64,000 nt of DNA from UBA4733 sp036734945. Its GTDB lineage: Bacteria > Chloroflexota > UBA4733. The number at the start of each line of letters is the position of its first letter. The stretch's first letter is position 1. The stretch covers positions 1 to 64,000 of the forward strand of contig DAIMXP010000022.1 of NCBI GenBank assembly GCA_036734945.1. Reading direction: 5' to 3'. The position numbers and the translations under genes are program-made. Below the pieces are notes generated by a model that searched no databases, was not told the DNA's origin, and worked only from the letters and a program-made list of their open reading frames with translations. Shown here piece after piece: positions 1-7,841 of this stretch.

Positions 1-58
1 ACCCGCCGACCGCTATGCCGTGCGACTGGAATGATCACACTGCGAAATCCAGACTAAG

Positions 59-2440
59 GTGCCGGAGCACATCCGCGCAAGGCGTTGCGCCTACGTCGGG
101 AGTACCGCCTTGCGCCCGCCACCCTTTGCGCCGCCGTTCACCGTGCTGCCGCCGCCCGTGCAGGCGCTATTCGCCCGCTGCTTCGGACCGGGGCTTCAGA
201 TGCCCGCTCTACGCCCAACGCCTCGCGAATGGCAGCAAGTGCTGTCCGCCGCGGAACGGCAACTGGCGACATGTGTACGCAATCCACTTCATCGCTACAG
301 CAGCCACCTGGGCCAAGATTGTCCCTGGTGTGCCCGCGTTGCTCGTGGAATCCCCGACCCCTTCCCGCAGCCGGGCCAGCAACAGGCCCTGCCGCCTCGG
401 CCGTTCACGCCATCCTGGAAACCGAAGCGCCAGGTCAACCCGCCACCTCCGAAGAGCGCACGTCCTTTGGGATCAACGATGCCGGGACCCCCGGCTGTGC
501 CCCCGCCGGGAGCCATCGCGACCGTGCCGCCAGTCCGGCTAATTCGGACTGGTGCCTCTCGACGCAATGTCGTTCTCGCAGCGGCCGGGATTGTGGGTGT
601 AGCAGCACTGGGCATTTCGCGCCTCACGACCGGCAGTTCGGCAGTTGCAGCTATATCCACCGAGAAGACTACTGCGGCGACAACCAGTAGGGGCGCGGCT
701 TCCACCCCTGCCGCAGCCGCCATAACTACTTCCTCGGCAACCACGAACACCGGTAACAGTGCACCAGCGACGACTGCCAGTAGCGCAGCGGTTGCCGCCA
801 ACGGCGCACGCGGCAAGGCGGGGACCCTGAAAATTCTCTTCTGGCAGGGCATCACCATCCTCAACCCGCACCTCGCCACCGGCACCAAGGACGACTATGG
901 GTCTCGTCTGGTCCTGGAGCCGTTGCTCACCGCCTCGATCACAGGCACGCTGAGTCCGGTGCTTGCCGCCGAGGTGCCCACGCTACAAAACGGCATGCTG
1001 GCGGCCAACGGCAAATCCGTCACCTTCAAACTGAAGCCCAACATCACCTGGAGTGACGGGCAACCATTCACCGCCGATGATGTCGTGTTCACCTGGCAGT
1101 ACGTCAGCGACAAGGCGACTGCCGCCACCAGCTATGGCACGTTCGTCACAATTGAATCGGTGACTGCCGTAGACCCACTGACGGTCAAAGCGACCTTCAA
1201 AGACGCGAATCCGGCCTGGTTCGCCCCCTTCCTGGGCTACAACGGTGTGGTGATTCCCAAGCACATTTTGCAGAGTTTCGTGGGCGCCAATGCCCGCAAT
1301 GCCCCTTTCAACCAGAAGCCGATCGGCACCGGTCCTTACAAGGTGGACTCTTTCGCCTCCGGCGATCTGGTCGTCTACTCCATCAACGACAAGTTCCGCG
1401 ATCCGAATAAGCCGGCTTTCGCGCAGGTGCAAATCAAAGGCGGCGGTGACGCCACCTCAGCGGCGCGCGCCGTCTTCCAGACGGGCGAGTATGACTACGC
1501 CTGGAACCTCCAGGTGGAGTGGCCCGTCCTCCAGAGCATCATGCAGGGCGGCAAGGGCGATCTGCTAACCTCCGTCGGTGGCGGCTGCGAGATGCTCTTC
1601 TTTAACGTGTCCGACCCAAATACAACAGTGAACGGCGAGAAATCGCATTTTGGTACACCGAACCCGACCCTCGGCGACCCCAAGGTGCGCCAGGCGATCT
1701 GCATGGCCATCGACCGTACGACCATGGCGAAGAATCTCTATGGCGAGACCGGTGATCCGACCATCGACATTCTCACCACGCCCACAAGCTTCAAGTCGTC
1801 CGCCGTCACCATTCCCTACGATATTGCCAAGGCGAACCAATTGCTCGACGCCGCCGGTTGGGCGAAAGGTTCCGACGGCATCAGGGCCAAGAACGGCGTC
1901 CCCTTGAAGCTGGTCTTCCAGACCAGCATCCTCTCCTTGCGGCAGAAGGAGCAGGCGATTATCAAACAGGGCTGCCAGCAAATCGGCATTGATGTCACCT
2001 TGAAGGACGTCGATGCCGGCGTCTTCTTCAGCAGCGATGCCGGTAACCCGGATACCATCTCGCACTTTTACGCCGATCTGGAGATGTTCACCAGCACCGT
2101 GCCGAACCCAGCGCCTATTTCCTACATGCGGCGCTGGTCCAGTGTCGATCCGGCGGTCGATATCGCCCAGAAGTCCAACAGTTGGGCGGGCTCCAACCTG
2201 GTGCGCTGGGAGAATGCCGACTTCAACACACTGTACAGCCAGGCGCTGACGGAGGTCGATCCACAGAAGCTGGCTACACTCATGCAGAAGATGAATGACC
2301 TCGTCGTGAGCAACTATGTGACGGTGGGGCTCATCGACCGCAAGAATGTTGACGCCAAAGCGAAGACGCTACTGGGGCCGGATGTTGCAGTCTTTGATGC
2401 CGACACATGGAACATTGCCGACTGGACCCGCCAGGGCTGA
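59..2440 (+). CDS. Family-5 solute-binding protein with kinase-like N-terminal tail
   Basis: From about residue 255 to the end this is a family-5 solute-binding protein (SBP_bac_5), the extracellular receptor of Dpp/Opp-type importers. Two matching permease genes follow 24 bp downstream. Before it lie a Ser/Thr/Ala linker (190-254), a hydrophobic segment at about 170-188 preceded by SRR (membrane anchor or Tat-like signal) and a proline-rich stretch (100-165). Residues 1-95 resemble the C-terminal tail of YegI-type Ser/Thr kinases: RPTPREW, C72, H78, H83 and CPWC at 88-91, a small zinc-ribbon pattern. The GTG start is simply the first start after an in-frame stop at 32-34. The words PADRYAV before that stop, in the same frame, also look kinase-like, so the gene could be a broken longer one. 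ATG 479 is an alternative start. The SBP call is firm; the N-terminal reading is moderate. Confidence 0.85.
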   Translation: MPEHIRARRCAYVGSTALRPPPFAPPFTVLPPPVQALFARCFGPGLQMPALRPTPREWQQVLSAAERQLATCVRNPLHRYSSHLGQDCPWCARVARGIPDPFPQPGQQQALPPRPFTPSWKPKRQVNPPPPKSARPLGSTMPGPPAVPPPGAIATVPPVRLIRTGASRRNVVLAAAGIVGVAALGISRLTTGSSAVAAISTEKTTAATTSRGAASTPAAAAITTSSATTNTGNSAPATTASSAAVAANGARGKAGTLKILFWQGITILNPHLATGTKDDYGSRLVLEPLLTASITGTLSPVLAAEVPTLQNGMLAANGKSVTFKLKPNITWSDGQPFTADDVVFTWQYVSDKATAATSYGTFVTIESVTAVDPLTVKATFKDANPAWFAPFLGYNGVVIPKHILQSFVGANARNAPFNQKPIGTGPYKVDSFASGDLVVYSINDKFRDPNKPAFAQVQIKGGGDATSAARAVFQTGEYDYAWNLQVEWPVLQSIMQGGKGDLLTSVGGGCEMLFFNVSDPNTTVNGEKSHFGTPNPTLGDPKVRQAICMAIDRTTMAKNLYGETGDPTIDILTTPTSFKSSAVTIPYDIAKANQLLDAAGWAKGSDGIRAKNGVPLKLVFQTSILSLRQKEQAIIKQGCQQIGIDVTLKDVDAGVFFSSDAGNPDTISHFYADLEMFTSTVPNPAPISYMRRWSSVDPAVDIAQKSNSWAGSNLVRWENADFNTLYSQALTEVDPQKLATLMQKMNDLVVSNYVTVGLIDRKNVDAKAKTLLGPDVAVFDADTWNIADWTRQG

Positions 2441-2464
2441 GCTCTAGCCACGGAGTATGCCGGA

Positions 2465-3409
2465 GTGAGCCGCTACTTTCTGCGCCGGATTCTGATGGCC
2501 GTACCCACGCTGATTGTGATCAGCATCGTGGTCTTCGGTATCCTGGCGTTGGCGCCAGGTGATCCGCTCAGTCAGTTTGCTGCGAATCCGGATGTGCCGC
2601 CGGAAGTGCGCATCCAGATTCGGCACGAGTTCGGTCTGGATCAACCGCTGCCGGTGCGCTACTTGAAGTGGGCGCTGGCCTTCGCGCACGGGAATTGGGG
2701 CTACTCCTTCGCCAGCCGCTCCAGCGTGAGCCTCCTCGTGTTGCAACGGGTGCCGACCGACCTCGGGGTGATCGGCGCGGCCTACCTGGTTGCCGTGCTG
2801 ATTGCCCTGCCGATCGGCATCGTCGCGGCGGTAAAACAATACTCCTGGTTCGATCATGTGGCGACTACCTTCGCCTTCATCGGCTTCTCCCTGCCCACCT
2901 TTTTCACCGGTGTCCTGCTGATCCTCATCTTCAGCGTCCATTTCGGCTGGCTGCCCTCCATCTACAACACGCAGGTCCACCAGCCGCTGCAGATGCTCAA
3001 GCAGGCCATCCTGCCGATCGCTGTGCTGGCGCTGTTCCAGACGGCCAGTCTGACCCGCTACACCCGCGCCTCCGTGCTGGACAACGTCAGCGCCGACTAC
3101 GTGCGGACGGCGCGCGCCAAAGGGCTAACCGAACGCAAAGTCATCATGCGCCACGTCGTGCGCAACAGCCTGATCCCGGTCGTGACGCTGATGGCCCTAC
3201 AACTGCCGGCGGTCTTCACCGGCGCCGTCGTGACCGAGCAAATCTTCCGCGTCCCCGGTATCGGCTCCTTGCTGATCGCCTCGATTGAGAACAGCGATAC
3301 GCCGGTGGTGATGGCCATCACCTTCGTCTTCGCCATCCTGGTCGTGATCTGCAATTTGCTGGCCGACTTGCTCTACGCGGTGCTCGACCCGCGTATTAAG
3401 TACGCCTGA
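2465..3409 (+). CDS. DppB/OppB-like ABC transporter permease
   Basis: A 314-residue integral membrane subunit of a peptide/nickel-type ABC importer. It begins with the typical SRYFLRRILMAVPTLI first helix, has an LAPGDP motif soon after, and carries the cytoplasmic ATPase-contact loop near residue 218 (RTARAKGLTERK). About six membrane segments are visible, the usual size for this family. The GTG start sits 24 bp after the binding protein. The next permease begins 1 bp after its stop, so the three genes are probably one transcription unit. The substrate cannot be told from sequence. Confidence 0.93.
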   Translation: MSRYFLRRILMAVPTLIVISIVVFGILALAPGDPLSQFAANPDVPPEVRIQIRHEFGLDQPLPVRYLKWALAFAHGNWGYSFASRSSVSLLVLQRVPTDLGVIGAAYLVAVLIALPIGIVAAVKQYSWFDHVATTFAFIGFSLPTFFTGVLLILIFSVHFGWLPSIYNTQVHQPLQMLKQAILPIAVLALFQTASLTRYTRASVLDNVSADYVRTARAKGLTERKVIMRHVVRNSLIPVVTLMALQLPAVFTGAVVTEQIFRVPGIGSLLIASIENSDTPVVMAITFVFAILVVICNLLADLLYAVLDPRIKYA

Positions 3410-3410
3410 G

Positions 3411-4370
3411 ATGGCCGCTCCTGCGCGCGTGATCCGTGCCGGCCCGCCGCAAAAGACCGCTGAGTCCACCGACAGTGCGCCGATTTCCCGCCAGCACCGT
3501 TCCCTCTGGACCGACGCGCGGCGCAGCTTCTTTCGCCACCGTCCGGCGACCGTCGGCACCGCCGTGTTCATATTCCTGGTGCTGGCGACCCTGATCGGTC
3601 CACTGGTCTACCACGTCAAGGTCAGCGACGTTGATTTCGCGGCGGCTACGGCGCCGCCATCGTTGGCCCATCCGTTCGGCACCGACGACCTCGGTCAGGA
3701 CGTGCTGGCGCGGGTGCTCTGGGGCGGACGCATCTCCATCGCCGTCGGCCTCTTTGCCATGCTGATCTCCATCACGGTCGGCACGCTGGTCGGCTCCATC
3801 GCCGGCTTCTTCGGCGGCATCGTCGATAGCGCCTTGATGCGGTTGACCGATGTCTTCATCTCCATCCCGCAGTTGCCCCTGTTGTTGCTGATCATCTACC
3901 TGTTCCGTGACCAGATCACGCACCGCTTCGGCACCGGCGGTGGTATCTTCCTGCTGCTCGTCGGCGTCATCGGCGGATTGAACTGGATGTCCACCGCCCG
4001 CCTGGTACGCGCCGGCTTCCTCTCTGTGCGGGAGAAGGAGTTCATGCTGGCGGCGCGCTGCATCGGCGTGCCGGCACGGCGCCAGATCGTGCGGCACATT
4101 CTGCCCAACGTGCTGAGCCCGGTCATCGTGGCCGGCACGCTCTCGGTAGGCTCCGCCATCATTGCCGAGTCCACGCTCTCTTTCCTGGGCCTGGGCTTCC
4201 CGCCTGATGTGCCGACATGGGGCCGTATGCTCTACGATGCGCAGAACTACCTCGGCCTGGCTCCCTGGATGGCCATCTTCCCCGGCCTGATGATCTTCCT
4301 GGCAGTGCTCTCCATCAACTACGTCGGCGATGGCCTACGCGATGCGCTGGACCCGCGGTTGGTGAAGTAG
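3411..4370 (+). CDS. DppC/OppC-like ABC transporter permease
   Basis: The second permease of the importer, 319 residues. It has the DppC N-terminal pattern (an RSFFRHRPATVGTAVF-like first helix), a periplasmic HPFGTDDLGQDVLARVLWG segment near residue 85, and the EAA-type loop AARCIGVPARRQIVRH near 215. It ends in the family signature ALDPRL. It pairs with the preceding permease to form the transmembrane channel. No DppD/DppF ATPase gene follows; the next gene is an unrelated methyltransferase after 137 bp, so ATPases must be supplied from elsewhere. Confidence 0.93.
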   Translation: MAAPARVIRAGPPQKTAESTDSAPISRQHRSLWTDARRSFFRHRPATVGTAVFIFLVLATLIGPLVYHVKVSDVDFAAATAPPSLAHPFGTDDLGQDVLARVLWGGRISIAVGLFAMLISITVGTLVGSIAGFFGGIVDSALMRLTDVFISIPQLPLLLLIIYLFRDQITHRFGTGGGIFLLLVGVIGGLNWMSTARLVRAGFLSVREKEFMLAARCIGVPARRQIVRHILPNVLSPVIVAGTLSVGSAIIAESTLSFLGLGFPPDVPTWGRMLYDAQNYLGLAPWMAIFPGLMIFLAVLSINYVGDGLRDALDPRLVK

Positions 4371-4507
4371 CGTCTTGGACGCGAACCGGCCGGAAGGCAC
4401 AGGAACCCGTTTCGGTTCGACGTACAATGCCGGGTAATGGGTTGAGGCCCGATGGCGCGGAATGGTTGTCATTTGCGGTGTACAGGTGAGGAAGGATTCG
4501 CGCGGAC

Positions 4508-5176
4508 ATGCCCGGCATCGTAGACGCCAAGGTCGAGCGCTGGCTGCTCGCCGGAGTGCCGCCACGCAGCGGCGAGTTTCCGGCGGTGGAGGAGGAGGCG
4601 ATCCGCCAGGGGATTCCCTGCATCGGGCCGTATGAAGGTCAGATCTTGTTCATGTTGGCGTCGCTCGCCAGCGCTCGCAGCATTTTGGAGATCGGCACGG
4701 CGACCGGCTACTCGGCGCTCTGGCTGGCGCGCGCGATTGCCGGCACCAACGGCAGGCTGACGACCGTCGAGCGCGACCCCGCGCGAGCGGCCGTCGCACG
4801 CGCCAATCTAGCGCGCTGTGGCTACGCCGAGATCGCGACCGTCGTCGAGGGCGATGGCTTCGCCTTCCTGGCCGGTGGGACGAGCACGTTCGACTTTATC
4901 TTCCTCGATATGGTCTCGGCACTGGAACAGTTGCCGCAGGTCGACCGCCTCTTCGCGCTCTGCCTGCAGCGGCTGGCTCCGAGGGGCGTGCTCGTCTCCG
5001 ACAACGCCTTACACGCCGGGCAAGTGGCCGACGACCCGGTGCCGCCGGGGGCGCAACGCTACGCGCGCTACAACGAGCTCGCCGTCAATCATCCAGAGTT
5101 GGATACCGTATTGTTGTCAGTGCGTGACGGCCTGGCCGTCAGCCGGCGTCGTCCGTCTACAGGTAGAGGATACTAG
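4508..5176 (+). CDS. SAM-dependent O-methyltransferase (family 3)
   Basis: A 222-residue class I methyltransferase of the catechol/caffeoyl-CoA O-methyltransferase type. The SAM-binding motif I is ILEIGTATGYSALWLA near residue 60, followed by an acidic motif (TTVERDP) and FIFLDM near 135. Family members methylate hydroxyls of small phenolics with a divalent metal; the substrate here is unknown. GAGGAAGGA about 12 bases upstream supports the ATG start. The glucan phosphorylase gene starts 3 bp after its stop, suggesting cotranscription. Confidence 0.88.
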   Translation: MPGIVDAKVERWLLAGVPPRSGEFPAVEEEAIRQGIPCIGPYEGQILFMLASLASARSILEIGTATGYSALWLARAIAGTNGRLTTVERDPARAAVARANLARCGYAEIATVVEGDGFAFLAGGTSTFDFIFLDMVSALEQLPQVDRLFALCLQRLAPRGVLVSDNALHAGQVADDPVPPGAQRYARYNELAVNHPELDTVLLSVRDGLAVSRRRPSTGRGY

Positions 5177-5179
5177 TCA

Positions 5180-7750
5180 GTGCCACGACCTCTGTTCCGC
5201 TTCAGCGTCGTACCGTCCTTGCCGCCCGAACTGGAGCCGCTCTCCGCTCTCGCCTTCAACCTGCATTGGGAGTGGGACCCGGAGGCGATCGACCTCTTTC
5301 GCCGGCTGGACCCTGATCTCTGGGAAGCGTCGGGTCACAATCCGGTGCTCATGCTCGGGCATATCGACCAGGAACGCCTGCGACTGCTGGCGCGCGACGA
5401 CGGCTTCCGCGCGCAGATGGAGCGCGTCACCGGACGGTTGCAGCGCTACATGAGTCGCCTGCCCACCTGGCTCGGCGTCGTGGGCCAGGAAAGCAAGCCA
5501 CAGATCGCCTACCTGTCGGCCGAGTTCGGCCTGACGGAGTGCTTGCAAATATACTCCGGCGGTCTGGGCATCCTGGCCGGCGATCACATGAAGGCCGCCA
5601 GCGACGTGGGCCTGCCGCTGCTCGGCGTCGGGCTGCTCTACCAGGAAGGCTACCTCCGCCAGTACCTCAACCCGGACGGTTGGCAGCAGGAACGCTATCC
5701 GCAGAACGACTTTCACAACCTGCCGGTGCAGCCGGTGCCGGCTGAGGACGGGACACAACTCACGATCAGCGTCGACTTCCCAGGCCGGCCGGTACGGGTA
5801 CGGCTCTGGAAGGCGCAGGTCGGACGAGTGCCCCTGTACCTGCTTGATACGAACGACCCGGAGAATGGCGAGGCTGACCGCGCCATCACCAACCAGCTCT
5901 ACGGCGGCAACGACGAGAAGCGCATCCAGCAGGAGATGATTCTCGGCATCGGTGGGGTACGAGCGCTGGAACGCATGGGCCTGCATCCCCCCGTTTTCCA
6001 CATGAACGAGGGGCACTCCGCCTTCCTGGCCCTGGAGCGCATCCACAATCTGATGACGCAAAAGGGCCTGTCCTTCGAGGAAGCCAGGGTGCTGGCGAGT
6101 GCCGGCAATGTCTTCACGACCCATACCCCCCTCACAGCCGGCAGTGACTACTTCCCGTCCGAACTGGTGGATCGCTACCTGAGCAGCTATTACGCTGCTT
6201 TCGGCATCTCCCGCGAGCAATTTTTGGCACTGGGGCGCCAAAATCCCCGTGACCAGAACGAGCGCTTCTGCACGACCATCCTCGCTTTGCGAGTGGCCAG
6301 CTTCTGCTTCGGTGTCTCCAAACTGCATGGGCGGGTCGCCAGGAACATCTGGCACGGCTGCTGGCCCGACGTGCCGGAGGACGAAGTGCCCATCGGCCAC
6401 GTGACGAATGGCGTACACACCGCCACCTGGGCCTCCATCGACATGGCCTCGCTGTTGGAACGCTATCTTGGCCCGCGCTGGCACGAGGACCCGGCGGACA
6501 AGTCGCTCTGGGAAGGCGTCGCCAGCATCCCGGATGAAGAGCTCTGGCGCACGCACGAGCGGCGGCGGGAGAGGCTGGTTGCCTTCACCCGCCGTCGCCT
6601 GCGGGAGCAGCGTGTGGCTGCTGGAGCGCCGGCTGCCGATGTGGCCATGGCCGCGGAGGTGCTCAGCCCTGATGCGCTTACCATTGGCTTTGCCCGACGC
6701 TTCGCCACCTACAAGCGGGCGACTCTGCTCTTCCGCGATGTCGAGCGCCTGGCGCGCCTGCTCAACGACCGTGACCAGCCCGTCCAGATCATCATCGCCG
6801 GCAAAGCGCACCCGGTTGACGATCCGGGCAAAGACCTCATCCGCCAGATCGTCCACTTCACCCGGCGGCCGGAGCTGGCGCGCAACGTGGTTTTTCTGGA
6901 AGACTACGACCTGGTGGTTGCCCGTTATCTGGTGCAGGGCGTCGATGTCTGGCTCAACACCCCGCGCCGTCCCCAGGAGGCCAGCGGCACCAGCGGGATG
7001 AAGGCGGCGCTCAACGGCGCCCTGAACATCAGCATCCTTGATGGCTGGTGGGATGAAGCCTACACGCCGGAGGTGGGCTGGGCGATCGGCCATGGCGAGG
7101 AGTATACCGATCTGGAGCAGCAGGACCGTATCGAGTCCGACGCCCTCTATCACCTGCTGGAAGTCGACGTGCGCCGCTCGTTCTACGACCGTGGCAGCGA
7201 CCGCCTGCCGCGCGAATGGATCGCTAAAGTCAAAGCAGCCATGCGCGCCATCTGCCCGGAGTTCAACACGCAACGCATGGTCCAGGAGTATGCCACTAAG
7301 GGCTACCGCCCGGCCGCCGATCGTTACACCCTCCTGGCGGCAGACGATGCCCACCGTGCGCGCGACGTGGCGGCCTGGCAAGTGTGCGTGCGCGAGCAAT
7401 GGCCAGGCGTGCGTATCGTTGCGGTGAGCACCGACTCGCTCTCTTCCTTGCCGGTCGGGAGCACGTTCCAGGTTCGAGCGTCGGTTCATCTCGGCGCGTT
7501 GTCGCCGAACGACGTGGTCGTCGAGCTCTATGAGGGGCCGCTGGATCAGCAAGACATCATCGGCGCGCCGACGCTTACCGATATGGACTGGGACGGCAGC
7601 CAGGAAAACGATCTGTATCGCTTTAGCGGCACTGTCGTTTGCGACTCCAGCGGACAGCACGGTTACACCGTGCGAGTCGTGCCGCATCACCCGGACAATG
7701 CCGACCGTTTCGTCGAAGGGTTGGTACGCTGGGCGGAAACGCCGGCCTGA
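5180..7750 (+). CDS. glgP: Alpha-glucan phosphorylase (GT35)
   Basis: An 856-residue phosphorylase of the GlgP branch that begins with a DUF3417 domain (residues 1-115, PPELEPLSALAFNLHWEWD). It releases glucose-1-phosphate from glycogen- or maltodextrin-type glucans. The glucan/phosphate regions FTTHTPLTAGSDYF and HVTNGVHTATW are present. The pyridoxal-phosphate lysine is K608 within EASGTSGMKAALNGAL. The last ~90 residues form an extra beta-rich domain usual in this subfamily. GTG start, 3 bp after the methyltransferase. A long open frame lies antisense to it and is a codon-bias shadow. Confidence 0.95.
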   Translation: MPRPLFRFSVVPSLPPELEPLSALAFNLHWEWDPEAIDLFRRLDPDLWEASGHNPVLMLGHIDQERLRLLARDDGFRAQMERVTGRLQRYMSRLPTWLGVVGQESKPQIAYLSAEFGLTECLQIYSGGLGILAGDHMKAASDVGLPLLGVGLLYQEGYLRQYLNPDGWQQERYPQNDFHNLPVQPVPAEDGTQLTISVDFPGRPVRVRLWKAQVGRVPLYLLDTNDPENGEADRAITNQLYGGNDEKRIQQEMILGIGGVRALERMGLHPPVFHMNEGHSAFLALERIHNLMTQKGLSFEEARVLASAGNVFTTHTPLTAGSDYFPSELVDRYLSSYYAAFGISREQFLALGRQNPRDQNERFCTTILALRVASFCFGVSKLHGRVARNIWHGCWPDVPEDEVPIGHVTNGVHTATWASIDMASLLERYLGPRWHEDPADKSLWEGVASIPDEELWRTHERRRERLVAFTRRRLREQRVAAGAPAADVAMAAEVLSPDALTIGFARRFATYKRATLLFRDVERLARLLNDRDQPVQIIIAGKAHPVDDPGKDLIRQIVHFTRRPELARNVVFLEDYDLVVARYLVQGVDVWLNTPRRPQEASGTSGMKAALNGALNISILDGWWDEAYTPEVGWAIGHGEEYTDLEQQDRIESDALYHLLEVDVRRSFYDRGSDRLPREWIAKVKAAMRAICPEFNTQRMVQEYATKGYRPAADRYTLLAADDAHRARDVAAWQVCVREQWPGVRIVAVSTDSLSSLPVGSTFQVRASVHLGALSPNDVVVELYEGPLDQQDIIGAPTLTDMDWDGSQENDLYRFSGTVVCDSSGQHGYTVRVVPHHPDNADRFVEGLVRWAETPA

Positions 7751-7759
7751 CGCTCGCCC

Positions 7760-7781
7760 GGCGATCGTCAGGCGATCGTCA
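7760..7781 (+). repeat. Tandem 11-bp repeat upstream of acnA
   Basis: GGCGATCGTCA occurs twice back to back between the stop of glgP and the likely acnA promoter. The position suits a regulator operator, but no known regulator motif is recognised. Confidence 0.5.
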
Positions 7782-7808
7782 GGCCGAATGCCCGATTAGG
7801 CCACCGGA

Positions 7809-7841
7809 TATACTGTTGGCCAAGTAAACAGGAGGTGATCC
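7809..7841 (+). promoter_or_regulatory. Likely -10 box and strong ribosome binding site of acnA
   Basis: TATACT at 7809-7814 is a good -10 candidate with no clear -35. AGGAGGTGATCC at 7830-7841, ending at the ATG, is fully complementary to the usual 16S rRNA 3' end. This fixes the acnA start and implies efficient translation. Confidence 0.6.

Noticed and set aside
2..58. A continuous kinase gene entering from the left edge
   Set aside because: An in-frame stop at 32-34 interrupts it, so continuity cannot be claimed from this window.
5177..7690. An open frame of 837 codons antisense to glgP
   Set aside because: Long antisense frames are expected from GC-biased third positions; the product has no recognisable domain and the sense gene is certain.
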